Source of the DNA: Pseudomonadota bacterium
GTDB taxonomy: Bacteria; Pseudomonadota; Gammaproteobacteria; Steroidobacterales; Steroidobacteraceae
Assembly (NCBI GenBank): GCA_016703895.1
Contig: JADJBE010000014.1
Span: 1 to 37,296 of the forward strand
Length of the DNA stretch: 37,296 bases
Direction of reading: 5' to 3'
The notes below the pieces were generated by a model. The model ran no database searches, was not told where the DNA came from, and saw nothing but the letters and a program-made list of their open reading frames with translations. The stretch's first letter is position 1. Each line of letters starts with the position of its first letter. Position numbers and translations under genes: made by a program. Below are positions 30,380 through 36,610 of the stretch, piece after piece.

Positions 30380-30523
30380 TTAGTCATCCGCCTTCTCGGC
30401 GTTCTTGCGCTGGCGCTTCACCTTGCGCTCGGTTCGCTTCGCCCACTCGCCCTTGTCCTTCGGGCGGTAGGCGAACACGCGATCGGTTACGGCGTCGAGA
30501 ATGGCTCGGATTGCGTCACTCAT
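30380..30523 (-). CDS. Small basic protein conserved in both IS1595-type copies
   Basis: This 47-residue protein begins MSDAIRAILDAVTDRVFAYR and then PKDKGEWAKRTERKVKRQRK. It aligns over its full length with the ORF at 3886-4029 (LDAxTxRVxAYRPKDKG then basic C-terminus). The stop lies just inside the left repeat and the start overlaps the chimeric transposase stop by ATGA. Conservation of length and place in two diverged copies argues for a function in the element, perhaps assisting transposition or regulation. Confidence 0.6.
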   Translation of the reverse strand: MSDAIRAILDAVTDRVFAYRPKDKGEWAKRTERKVKRQRKNAEKADD

Positions 30524-31443
30524 GCGATCAGGGCCTTGTAGGTGAGCCGCTTGCCGGTGGATGCGTGCAATTCGCTGACGTAGCCCTGCGTGATCCCGAA
30601 TTTGTCGGCTATCTCCCGTTGCAGCATTCGGCCTTTTAGACTGCGAATCTCAGCGATCTGGGAATCGGTCAGTGTCGCGTTGTGGTGCGTCTCGCCGTGG
30701 CGCGCTGTTCCATGCGTCCATTTGTCAGCGTGGTTTTCGACTGGCGTTCCCCACGCCAAATTGATTGCCGCATCGTTAGATTCTTGACCGTCCAAATGGC
30801 GGCATTCTTGACCGGCGGGACATGGGCCGTAAAACGCCTCGCAGACCAAGCGAGAGACGCGAAGTTGTTTCCATGCGCCGCCCACGGCATAGAGCCGAGC
30901 GACGCGATATCCGTCTTTGTCGATGGTCGGCGACATACGCCGCCAAGACATCCCCAGACGCCCCCCACGGCCGGGGCGATACCGAGACCAAAGTGATCCG
31001 TCCTCGCCAACCCGATAGGCTGGCCACGCGGTCAGGGTCAGAAATCCGGGCTCAGAATTGATAGCGGCAACAAGATAATCCCCAGCCGCCTCCCTGATGC
31101 GCTCAAGCATCAGCCACCCTGTCTTTTGAGTGACGCCAAGATCATGCGCCAATGCGGCGGAAGATACCTCTGGCGATTGGGTTACGATCCCGAACGCGAC
31201 AATCCAGGCGTTGAGCGGGATATGGGACCGCTCGAAAATGGTCGCCGTGCGGACGGTGAAGTCCGTCTTACAGGCGTTGCAGCGGTAGAACCCGCTCTTG
31301 CGCGCGGTGATCCGCTTTGCCTCGTCACAGGCCGGGCAGACGGCGCCGTCAGGCCACCGCTTGCCCTCCATGTAGACCCGCGCGGCTTCCGCGTCGGGGA
31401 ACATCTGGAAAAGCTCGAACGTGGAGATGGTGGACTTGCTCAT
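30520..31443 (-). CDS. Chimera: IS1595-transposase N-terminus fused to an HNH endonuclease module
   Basis: The 307-residue protein has an IS1595-type start. Residues 9-35 (FELFQMFPDAEAARVYMEGK, RWPDG) are followed by a zinc ribbon with Cys 36, 39, 55, 58. FTVRTATIFERSHIPL and a helix-turn-helix at about 90-118 (ALAHDLGVTQKTGWLMLERI) complete the DNA-binding half. The DDE core that should follow is absent. Instead residues 143-245 form an HNH nuclease (RLVCEAFYGPCPAGQECRHL, DGQESN, Asn228, Asn237-His238), then a second helix-turn-helix at 258-295 (IAEIRSLKGRMLQREIADKF). The last 12 residues, TGKRLTYKALIA, are again transposase, identical in DNA to the remnant at 4027-4062. It should bind and cut DNA, but cannot transpose by the DDE chemistry itself. 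Confidence 0.85.
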   Translation of the reverse strand: MSKSTISTFELFQMFPDAEAARVYMEGKRWPDGAVCPACDEAKRITARKSGFYRCNACKTDFTVRTATIFERSHIPLNAWIVAFGIVTQSPEVSSAALAHDLGVTQKTGWLMLERIREAAGDYLVAAINSEPGFLTLTAWPAYRVGEDGSLWSRYRPGRGGRLGMSWRRMSPTIDKDGYRVARLYAVGGAWKQLRVSRLVCEAFYGPCPAGQECRHLDGQESNDAAINLAWGTPVENHADKWTHGTARHGETHHNATLTDSQIAEIRSLKGRMLQREIADKFGITQGYVSELHASTGKRLTYKALIA

Positions 31444-31670
31444 TGCCCGCGCATCTTCTGTTCAAGAAAGAGCAGGGTGTTCTGAATGCCTTGAGATTTC
31501 TCGCCGCCATCAAAGGCGTCTGCAATTCGCTTCAAGCTAACAGCGATTGACGTGAGCGCGGCATCGGAGATGCATGTGGTGACGGTCTTCGCCTCGGGCT
31601 CAAACCTACCGTCCAATTCGTGCGGCTTGCTGAGCAAGTCGGTCAGGGGATCAGGATGAGGGCCGCTCAC
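31440..31670 (-). CDS. Passenger gene 4 of the IS1595-type element
   Basis: This 76-residue protein begins MSGPHPDPLTDLLSKPHELD. It has a central helical part (AALTSIAVSLKRIADAFDGG) that resembles small oligomerisation helices and a C-terminal helix (GIQNTLLFLEQKMRGQ). It overlaps both neighbours by four bases, directly upstream of the chimeric transposase. No family recognised. Confidence 0.5.
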   Translation of the reverse strand: MSGPHPDPLTDLLSKPHELDGRFEPEAKTVTTCISDAALTSIAVSLKRIADAFDGGEKSQGIQNTLLFLEQKMRGQ

Positions 31671-31864
31671 AGGTCATACTCCGAGGTCACGCCTGTCCGC
31701 GAGAACTCGCGCTCAAGGTGGTGAAGCTCACCCTTCAAGTCCTCGATATCGTCGAGGCTGTAGGAGGGATCGCCGCGCGCCTCGTCCAGATGGACTTTGG
31801 CGGCCTCGATCTCCAACGCGAGGGCGCGAGCGCGGCGGTAGTTAGGGCGAAGAACGCTATGCAT
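31667..31864 (-). CDS. Passenger gene 3 of the IS1595-type element, coiled coil
   Basis: This 65-residue protein begins MHSVLRPNYRRARALALEIE. Almost all of it is helical and charged (AAKVHLDEARGDPSYSLDDI; LKGELHHLEREFSRTG), a likely coiled coil or helical hairpin. AAGGAGCCCGAC precedes the ATG, an excellent ribosome site. The stop overlaps the next gene. Function unknown. Confidence 0.5.
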   Translation of the reverse strand: MHSVLRPNYRRARALALEIEAAKVHLDEARGDPSYSLDDIEDLKGELHHLEREFSRTGVTSEYDL

Positions 31865-31876
31865 GTCGGGCTCCTT

Positions 31877-32089
31877 TCAGGAGGTCATAGAGGCGGGAAG
31901 ATCGCGCGAGGCGAAGCCGAAGAAGCGGGCGCGCTCGTTGTGCATTCGCCAGTCATCGTAGGCGGCCCATTCAAGGGAGCCGTCCAACATGCGGCGGAAC
32001 ACCCGGCGCGTAAGCCCTTTGCGAAGCTCCGGCTCGACCATCACAGTTGAACCATTGGAGCCGATTTCGACGGTGACGTAGTCAATCAT
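31877..32089 (-). CDS. Passenger gene 2 of the IS1595-type element
   Basis: This 70-residue protein begins MIDYVTVEIGSNGSTVMVEP. The first part is strand-rich, the rest helical and aromatic/basic (RKGLTRRVFRRMLDGSLEWA; YDDWRMHNERARFFGFAS). It might be a small nucleic-acid-binding fold. The start overlaps the stop of passenger gene 1. A longer upstream extension of the frame overlaps that gene and is unlikely. Confidence 0.5.
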   Translation of the reverse strand: MIDYVTVEIGSNGSTVMVEPELRKGLTRRVFRRMLDGSLEWAAYDDWRMHNERARFFGFASRDLPASMTS

Positions 32090-32298
32090 TAGATCGCCTC
32101 CGCCCAGACAGCGGCCACGTTGTGACCAAATTCGCAGCCCTCGCGCCAAGCGCGAGCGATGCCAGATGCCTCGTCCCGACACCAAGTGAAAGCCTGAAAC
32201 TCGGCGCCTTCAGCGGTGCGAACGAAGATGCGGAACGTCGGAGCCATGAAACCCTCCCGGGGCTGATGGGCGGAATTGCCCGTGGCTTGATTGCTCAT
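32089..32298 (-). CDS. Passenger gene 1 of the IS1595-type element
   Basis: This 69-residue protein begins MSNQATGNSAHQPREGFMAP. The ribosome site AAGGAGATAGCG is excellent. The C-terminal 50 residues (TFRIFVRTAEGAEFQAFTWC; ASGIARAWREGCEFGHNVAA) have a strand-strand-helix pattern and two Cys. As the first gene behind the terminal-repeat promoter it could be a regulator, but no known motif is visible. An internal ATG (MAPTFRIF) is an alternative start. Confidence 0.5.
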   Translation of the reverse strand: MSNQATGNSAHQPREGFMAPTFRIFVRTAEGAEFQAFTWCRDEASGIARAWREGCEFGHNVAAVWAEAI

Positions 32299-32343
32299 CG
32301 CTATCTCCTTGTGAGCGTTCGTCTTATCCGCTCCATAAGTAGA

Positions 32344-32372
32344 TATCTACCCCGGAATTATCGGGGAGTCAA
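32344..32372 (-). promoter_or_regulatory. Promoter built into the right terminal repeat, with palindromic spacer
   Basis: On the minus strand TTGACT (32372-32367, inside the terminal repeat) is followed by exactly 17 bases and then TAGATA (32349-32344). The 17-base spacer is itself a palindrome, CCCCG-ATAATTC-CGGGG. The -10 lies in the 12-bp palindrome GTAGATATCTAC (32339-32350). The promoter points into the passenger genes, the first of which starts at 32298. Two palindromes suggest repression or topology-sensitive control. Confidence 0.6.
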
Positions 32373-32604
32373 ATATATAATTCCCTAAATGAGCAATCGC
32401 GGGATTGCATATAGCGCAAAACCAAACTCCGCCGAGAAAAACCGGTTTATCACCCAGCGGATAGCCGCAGTCGGCGCATTGCCTATCGTCTAATTTGTCC
32501 AGCGCAGCCGAGTAAGCATCAGCCCCTGGACGCCCGTCGCAGTCTTGGGGGCAGGCAGGCCAATTACAGTTATGACCGCCGCGATGGCACGGGATAACGC
32601 TCAT
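32347..32604 (-). CDS. Zinc-ribbon protein whose C-terminus is replaced by the mobile element end
   Basis: From MSVIPCHRGGHNCNWPACPQ the frame runs through CADCGYPLGDKPVFLGGVWF and CAICNP to AIAHL, then enters the element at 32385 and ends GNYIFDSPIIPG. The CADCG...CAICN pair is a standard C4 zinc ribbon, and further Cys/His in the first 20 residues could bind a second metal. It is the last gene of the early-left operon and overlaps the small gene before it. The natural C-terminus lay beyond the insertion point and may continue at 30350 leftwards, where the same frame stays open. Confidence 0.6.
   Translation of the reverse strand: MSVIPCHRGGHNCNWPACPQDCDGRPGADAYSAALDKLDDRQCADCGYPLGDKPVFLGGVWFCAICNPAIAHLGNYIFDSPIIPG
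32364..32385 (-). repeat. Right terminal inverted repeat
   Basis: On the minus strand it reads GGGAATTATATA-TTTG-ACTCCC, 20 of 22 bases matching the left repeat. Its inner part supplies the -35 box of the passenger promoter. Confidence 0.9.
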
Positions 32605-32668
32605 GACCGATTCTCCCGCAGATCGAGCAGCGAGCATCATTTTCTTGGTCGTTGTCAGTCTTGCTCAT
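32570..32668 (-). CDS. 32-residue zinc-knuckle-like protein
   Basis: MSKTDNDQENDARCSICGRI followed by GHERYPVPSRRS. One CxxCG knuckle and a His nearby. The start overlaps the stop of the HNH gene upstream (ATGA), and it overlaps the following gene by 35 bases. Too small for a firm call, but the coupling and the metal motif favour a real gene. Confidence 0.4.
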   Translation of the reverse strand: MSKTDNDQENDARCSICGRIGHERYPVPSRRS

Positions 32669-33042
32669 CTTCCACCCTCATAGCGTCCTGCCTGCCAGTT
32701 GAATTTCATGTCCCGGCGCCGGTTGAAACCGCGCTTTTTCACGATCCCAAAATGCTTGTCGCTCACGCGCTTTCCGCGCGCGTTCTCAGAGATGTCCACG
32801 CGATCCTTCTCGCGCGCGCATTTCTGATGTGCTGGCAAAACATTCGAAGGCGCATCGGAGCCGCCCACAGCGCGCCGGACGGCGTGTTCCGCAATCCACG
32901 GTTCAATTGCCGGATTAATTCGCCCCTCGCACAAATGACACACGAGGTAGATGTTGCCGATCTCGTCTTGCTTTTTGTGAGCATCGAAACAATCCCTCCG
33001 GGCCTTGGCTTGGACTGAGCTTGAGCGTGTTGGAGATATCAT
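32665..33042 (-). CDS. HNH endonuclease family protein
   Basis: The 125-residue protein begins MISPTRSSSVQAKARRDCFD. The core VCHLCEGRINPAIEPWIAEH is followed by AVGGSDAPSNVLPAHQKCAR, with the Cys pair, the catalytic EH, the Asn of SNVLP and the final H-x2-C. The end GKRVSDKHFGIVKKRGF is common in rhizobial phage copies. It belongs to the early-left operon; HNH proteins here may process DNA for recombination or packaging rather than home. Start overlaps the upstream stop (ATGA). Confidence 0.8.
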   Translation of the reverse strand: MISPTRSSSVQAKARRDCFDAHKKQDEIGNIYLVCHLCEGRINPAIEPWIAEHAVRRAVGGSDAPSNVLPAHQKCAREKDRVDISENARGKRVSDKHFGIVKKRGFNRRRDMKFNWQAGRYEGGR

Positions 33043-33491
33043 GCAGCTTGCTCCGTCTCACGCATCAACGTCTCAACGTCGACCCCGGTCATGTCCTTGA
33101 TGACAACTGCGACAGCATCGGACAGTGATCCAAACTCTTGCGGCCCCATGCTGTGAAAACTAATCGAGCGAGGAATCCACACGACCAATTCACCCTTATG
33201 AACGACAGGCCACGCATGCGCCTTTGCTCCTGCAATAGCTGCTGCAACGAGCATTTTGGCCGTTTCTGGATTGACGCCGACGAGTGGAATTCGTGCCCCA
33301 ACATCACGCCACCCGGCGCGCATTTGCAGGTGCTTGCGGCACTCATCCTCGGACGAGAATTGCACGTCAGATGTTTCGGGCCAGTGGTGGTATGCCGAAC
33401 GGATCATGCTGAAATAGCGACGAAGCTGCGGTAGTGATCGTGGCTTGTCGTTGCCGGAAATATCGGACCCGCATGAGGGACAGGCTTTCAT
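33039..33491 (-). CDS. DUF1367-like phage protein with N-terminal zinc knuckle
   Basis: The 150-residue protein starts at MKACPSCGSDISGNDKPRSL. A CPSCG knuckle leads into RSLPQLRRYFSMIRSAYHHW, then DECRKHLQMRAGWRDVGARI and ISFHSMGPQEFGSLSDAVAV. This layout (basic SLPQxRxxFxM, later PxSxxFxxMxxxEF) matches the DUF1367 family found in early regions beside recombination genes. Because of a frameshift upstream, its frame is now continuous with the repeat protein, so a 380-residue fusion could be made from 34181. The native start is supported by the ATGA overlap with the restored upstream frame. Confidence 0.65.
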   Translation of the reverse strand: MKACPSCGSDISGNDKPRSLPQLRRYFSMIRSAYHHWPETSDVQFSSEDECRKHLQMRAGWRDVGARIPLVGVNPETAKMLVAAAIAGAKAHAWPVVHKGELVVWIPRSISFHSMGPQEFGSLSDAVAVVIKDMTGVDVETLMRETEQAA

Positions 33492-34181
33492 GCTGCGGCC
33501 TCCTTGTCGCCATCGGGCGCAGCTTTGGTTGCAGCTGTCACATGGTTGCCATGCGCAATCGTTCCGCAGCGCAGTTCGGCTCTTATCTCCATCTCCTGCG
33601 GCTCGGGGATGCGCCATGCAAAGGCCAACAAAAATTCTCAGCCGCGCCGCTACTGTTTTTGAATCAATTGACAGGCCAGCCTTGATGCCCAAGCCAGCCT
33701 CGATGCCATCGCCAGCCTTGATGCCATCGCCAGCCTCGATGCCATCGCCAGCCTTGATGCCATCGCCAGCCTTGATGCCCCAGCCAGCCTTGATGCCCCA
33801 GCCAGCCTCGATGCCCCAGCCAGCCTCGATGCCATCGCCAGCCTTGATGCCCAAGCCAGCCTTGATGCCCCCAGCCTCGATGCCCAAGCCAGCCTCGATG
33901 CCCAAGCCAGCCTTGATGCCCAAGCCAGCCTCGATGCCCAAGCCAGCCTCGATGCCCCAGCCAGCCTCGATGCCCCAGCCAGCCTCGATGCCCCAGCCAG
34001 CCTTGATGCCCGAGCCATCTCCAGATTTAATTCGACCCGTAGCTTGCAATCCTGCAGAAAACCTCACGACACCTAAATTGGCAGCAATTTCGATGTGCCC
34101 ATCAAATTGACTAACATCGTCGGCACCGATGTACTCGCCGTTGGCGTTGAGTTGATCCTGAGTGATGCTGAGAGTTTTCAT
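33488..34181 (-). CDS. Hexapeptide-repeat beta-helix protein, frameshifted near its end
   Basis: The start is MKTLSITQDQLNANGEYIGA. After DVSQFDGHIEIAANLGVVRF come about 19 units of GI-(E/K)-AG-(W/L/D), then SIDSKTVAARLRIFVGLC. An Ile every six residues is the signature of a left-handed beta-helix, though the Gly content is extreme. After GLC the expected tail WRIPEPQEMEIRAEL continues in another frame, to a stop at 33488-33490 that overlaps the next ATG. The present frame instead runs on into the DUF1367-like gene. One base gained near 33610 explains it. One repeat lacks a residue. Early-operon protein; function unknown. Confidence 0.65.
33673..34018 (-). repeat. 18-bp tandem repeat array encoding GI(E/K)AG(W/L/D)
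   Basis: On the + strand the unit is CCAGCC(T/C)(T/C)GATGCC with a variable trinucleotide pair, repeated about 19 times with little divergence. One unit is three bases short (near 33870). Such arrays expand and contract by slippage or recombination while keeping frame. Confidence 0.85.
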
Positions 34182-34402
34182 GCTGCTTCTTCCTCTATGC
34201 CCAAAGCTGCGCACCCCATCCGGTACACAGATCGTGCACCACGCCGGCGGCATGCATGGAGATCACCTGATCTCAGGATCAGGCCCAACATCTTGACGGA
34301 GTGCGCTAACGCGAATTTGGTTGCCGCGTCGTCACAGGTGTCGATCTTGTCGAGCGCTTCCCGCATACCGTCGATGGCGTCCATCATTTCGTTGATGGTC
34401 AT
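34178..34402 (-). CDS. Small hypothetical early protein
   Basis: This 74-residue protein begins MTINEMMDAIDGMREALDKI. It has a helical N-terminal 45 residues (DTCDDAATKFALAHSVKMLG), then a basic Cys/His/Arg stretch and an acidic end (GIEEEAA). Overlaps both neighbours by ATGA. No family recognised; expected to act with the recombination genes around it only by position. Confidence 0.55.
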   Translation of the reverse strand: MTINEMMDAIDGMREALDKIDTCDDAATKFALAHSVKMLGLILRSGDLHACRRRGARSVYRMGCAALGIEEEAA

Positions 34403-34951
34403 GCGGCGGCCCCCAGAGCATAGAGACCACGCAGTTTCGCGACGGTTTCATCAAGTTCCGACAGGAATTCAATGACGGCGGCTTCCATCTTCTCAATCAT
34501 TCCGCCGTCTCGTTTAACGCGCACCGTGTGCAACTGCATTTCCACTGGAAGGCGCGGATCATAGCTGACGAAATCGCACCACTGGCGTTCCGTGCACCGC
34601 ATCTCCCATTGCATTTGCTTGATGTAGTCGGGGGCGATGTCTTTCCCCAGCAGAGCAGCAATGTGGTTTTTCGTCTGCGGGCACTTAATCTGCAGTAGGC
34701 CATCCGTGTTGACGAGCCGATCTGGAGAGCATCCCGAGCCATCAGACTCGGGTACAAAACAAACCCCGACGCGCCACCGTTGATCCGGCTTCCAGCGCGT
34801 ACATCGCTGGCTTCGTCTTCCGTAACTCTTTGCCATGCTGCAAGTCAGCGGAACAAAACCCATCTTCCTGCACGCCAGTGAGTTGTTCGGCGACGAGTTC
34901 TGCCATGTACGTTGCACGCATGGCTTAACGCCACTCTTGGTCTGTTAGCGC
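34399..34951 (-). pseudogene. YqaJ/lambda-exonuclease-type recombinase, broken
   Basis: The C-terminal 100 residues are clear: GLLQIKCPQTKNHIAALLGK, then YIKQMQWEMRCTERQWCDFV and SYDPRLP, the nuclease core of YqaJ exonucleases (catalytic E/Q-I-K-C-P; here Gln replaces the usual Glu in LQIKCP). The N-terminal half lies in another frame (MRATYMAELVAEQLTGVQED, start 34921) and joins near 34765. Upstream in that frame ALTDQEWR is followed by a stop, then the MRATYM start; the usual linking segment is missing, so a deletion is likely. It should trim 5' ends for single-strand annealing with ERF next to it. Almost certainly inactive as written. Confidence 0.7.
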
Positions 34952-35033
34952 ATAATGTCAGCGACACGGCTAGCCGTAATACCGCCGCCTGGCGGCATGC
35001 CATTCGGCGTATTTTGTTGGCATTCTACCAGCC

Positions 35034-35819
35034 TCATTTGCACCTGCATGTCCTGGACAGGCGGTAAGCGGCTTTGTCGGATTGAACTCTTGAGAGGTCG
35101 GAAAGCTCCCCAACGCTGAATTCATCAAGCACAATAGACACGAACCTTCTGTCTGTGACCTTTCCCGAAGATCGGCAATATCCTGTTCCGTTTACTGGTG
35201 CGGGAGGAGGGCCTTTCACAGCAGCGTTACCGTCACGTCGTCCTGGTTGCGTTGCCCAGCGTTAGGAGCCACGCTCACCGCTTGCCATACGCCACAGCAG
35301 AGCCCCACGCCTGCACAGCATTGCGCCTCGGGCCGGGGTCGGAAGACTACGTTGACGTGCTTTCCAAGTCGCCGCGCTGTAGCCAAAACGCCGGACGCTT
35401 GACTGTGTGATGCTGTCGTTGCTGAAGTTAAGGCGGAAGGACAGAGAACCCGGGATTAGCAGAGGCTCTTTGATCGTATCTACGATGTCCTCAAGCGCGC
35501 GTATTTCGTCTTGTCGAGCCTTCCCTTCTTGGCAACGACCGGAAAGGCACGCCGCTCCAGGTCAGAAAAAGCGGAAAGATACCGCTGCCGGGCCTGCTGC
35601 CTCCATCCGCTCTTTCATGGCGAACAGACGCTCCATCTTGTCGAGATCAACGGAGGGGTCACGTGCGGCGCGCTCAATCATTGATATCATGGCGCCGCTG
35701 TCGTTCATGGCTCCAACAGAAGCCACAGCGCGGCCCCGATCGGCAGGGCGCTCGCTATCAGAGAGATGAGAAATGCCGTTAGGGCTGGCAGTAATTTCTT
35801 GCGTAGCATTGTTGTCCAT
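35034..35819 (-). pseudogene. erf: ERF-family single-strand annealing protein, multiply frameshifted
   Basis: The first 80 residues are intact (MDNNATQEITASPNGISHLS; SMIERAARDPSVDLDKMERL; FAMKERMEAAG), typical of ERF N-termini. Then pieces follow in changing frames: FSDLERRAFPVVAKKGRLDK with TKYARLEDIVDTIKEPL near 35500, SLSFRLNFSNDSIT near 35430, RRNAVQAWGSAVAYGKR near 35310, DDGNAAVKGPPPAPVNG near 35210, and a C-terminal remnant with EFSVGELSDLSRVQSDKA ending at 35034. At least five shifts are needed. The reconstructed order and length match an ERF recombinase. A 17-codon ORF (34970-35023) and about 110 bases of non-coding sequence separate it from the exonuclease. Confidence 0.75.
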
Positions 35820-35839
35820 TGTCCTGATCCATCCTCTAC

Positions 35840-35935
35840 TCAGGTGTTTGCACTTACGAGTGCGATCGAAAAAAACGCTACGATCGTTGAAACAATTACC
35901 GCTGCAATTACCAACTCAACCCACGCCTCACGCAT
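35840..35935 (-). CDS. 31-residue single-span membrane peptide
   Basis: MREAWVELVIAAVIVSTIVA followed by FFSIALVSANT. One membrane helix with charged N-terminus. It overlaps the upstream stop by eight bases and ends 20 bases before the ERF start. Small but coupled, so probably translated. Function unknown. Confidence 0.45.
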   Translation of the reverse strand: MREAWVELVIAAVIVSTIVAFFSIALVSANT

Positions 35936-36119
35936 CAGCACTCTCTCTACGTTTCGTTAGTCTGTATCCAGCTGCCCGCGCCGCGATCGACATGGCGTCG
36001 AGCATCTCAAATACGTGCCGTTCTTTTTCCTTGTCCGTCATCGCGGAGTAAGCAGCGCCAGCGTGATCGTAGGCGTCGAGCAACTTGCGGCGCATCACAA
36101 CCAGCGTTACCGCTTTCAT
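35928..36119 (-). CDS. Small helical early protein
   Basis: This 63-residue protein begins MKAVTLVVMRRKLLDAYDHA and contains EKERHVFEMLDAMSIAARAA, ending RRESADA. All helical and charged. The start is preceded by GGACAGCGGC, a weak ribosome site, and it overlaps the out-of-frame tail of the preceding gene. Position in the early-left operon suggests a regulatory or host-interaction role; no family recognised. Confidence 0.5.
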   Translation of the reverse strand: MKAVTLVVMRRKLLDAYDHAGAAYSAMTDKEKERHVFEMLDAMSIAARAAGYRLTKRRESADA

Positions 36120-36507
36120 GCCGCTGTCCTTCCGGAGAGACGCCGAGTTGCTGCATCGAGAGGTAGTTGTGTCCACCGTCAAGGCGCGCTTCGCGATCGT
36201 CCTCGTCGGCTTCTTCGCGACGAGCGTCGTCCAAATTGCGCAATGACGTGATGAGATGCTGTGCAGCTTCGAATACGGCCGTCTCAGCCTTCCATCCCGC
36301 GGATGTTTGTAGGGCAGTCAGCGATCCGTTGAGGAATTCACCAAGGCGTCCGTCGAGATCATCAAACAGATCGTTGAGCGTGTTGTGAGCCTCGAAATGG
36401 TGGCTGTTCTCACGGACACGAAAACGCTTGATGGCCTTGGAGCGATCCGGCCCGAATGAGCGTTGGCATTCGGTGCATTCAGGACGTCCGCAATCGTAAT
36501 GTGGCAT
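36007..36507 (-). CDS. Early protein with N-terminal Cys knuckle, C-terminus uncertain
   Basis: The start MPHYDCGRPECTECQRSFGP follows GAGGAGACGGGAAC. A CGRPECTEC knuckle is followed by a basic stretch and two long helices (SHHFEAHNTLNDLFDDLDGR; ETAVFEAAQHLITSLRNLDD). From about residue 125 the frame (SPEGQRHESGNAGCDAPQVA) overlaps the next gene and reads like shifted sequence. A natural stop overlapping the ATG at 36119 would exist in another frame. So the last 40 residues are probably not native, and this may be one more frameshifted early gene. Confidence 0.5.
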   Translation of the reverse strand: MPHYDCGRPECTECQRSFGPDRSKAIKRFRVRENSHHFEAHNTLNDLFDDLDGRLGEFLNGSLTALQTSAGWKAETAVFEAAQHLITSLRNLDDARREEADEDDREARLDGGHNYLSMQQLGVSPEGQRHESGNAGCDAPQVARRLRSRWRCLLRDDGQGKRTARI

Positions 36508-36533
36508 GTTCCCGTCTCCTCGTTGTGGGGTTG

Positions 36534-36599
36534 CCGGGGAGGCTTGTTAAGCTCTCCCCGGTCCCCCGCTACACGCCCCGGAACCCTCGAACAGGGCGT
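36534..36599 (-). other. Two tandem hairpins between early genes
   Basis: CCGGGGAG...CTCCCCGG (36534-36561), extended inside by GCTT/AAGC, and ACGCCC...GGGCGT (36573-36599) lie between the Gly-Tyr repeat gene and the gene at 36507. There is no T-tract on the minus strand. They may be an RNA-processing or attenuation element in the operon mRNA. Confidence 0.5.
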
Positions 36600-36610
36600 G
36601 ATCTGAAATA

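Larger units (their letters stand above)
30351..32385 (-). mobile_element. IS1595-type element with an HNH-chimeric transposase and passenger genes
   Basis: This is a 2,035-bp unit bounded by 22-bp terminal inverted repeats, 30351-30372 and 32364-32385, that match at 20 of 22 bases and begin GGGAATTATATA, as expected for IS1595-family ends. Inside, all on the minus strand, are four small passenger genes, a transposase-HNH chimera and a small basic gene ending near the left repeat. Nearly all junctions are ATGA overlaps. No 8-bp target duplication is visible (TAATAAAA left, TAAATGAG right). It interrupts a minus-strand zinc-ribbon gene at 32386. A second, truncated member of the family lies at 3872. 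Confidence 0.85.

Noticed and set aside
30343..32393. 8-bp target duplication for the IS1595-type element
   Set aside because: TAATAAAA on the left and TAAATGAG on the right do not match; no duplication can be claimed.
33673..34018. Possible CRISPR array
   Set aside because: The repeats are 18-bp units in direct succession with no unique spacers; they are coding tandem repeats.
33445..34110. Long + strand ORF of LMPKPASMPS-type repeats and a second minus-strand frame of ASRLAGASRLA repeats
   Set aside because: Both are out-of-frame readings of the 18-bp repeat; the GI(E/K)AG frame has proper start, flanking conserved sequence and operon coupling.
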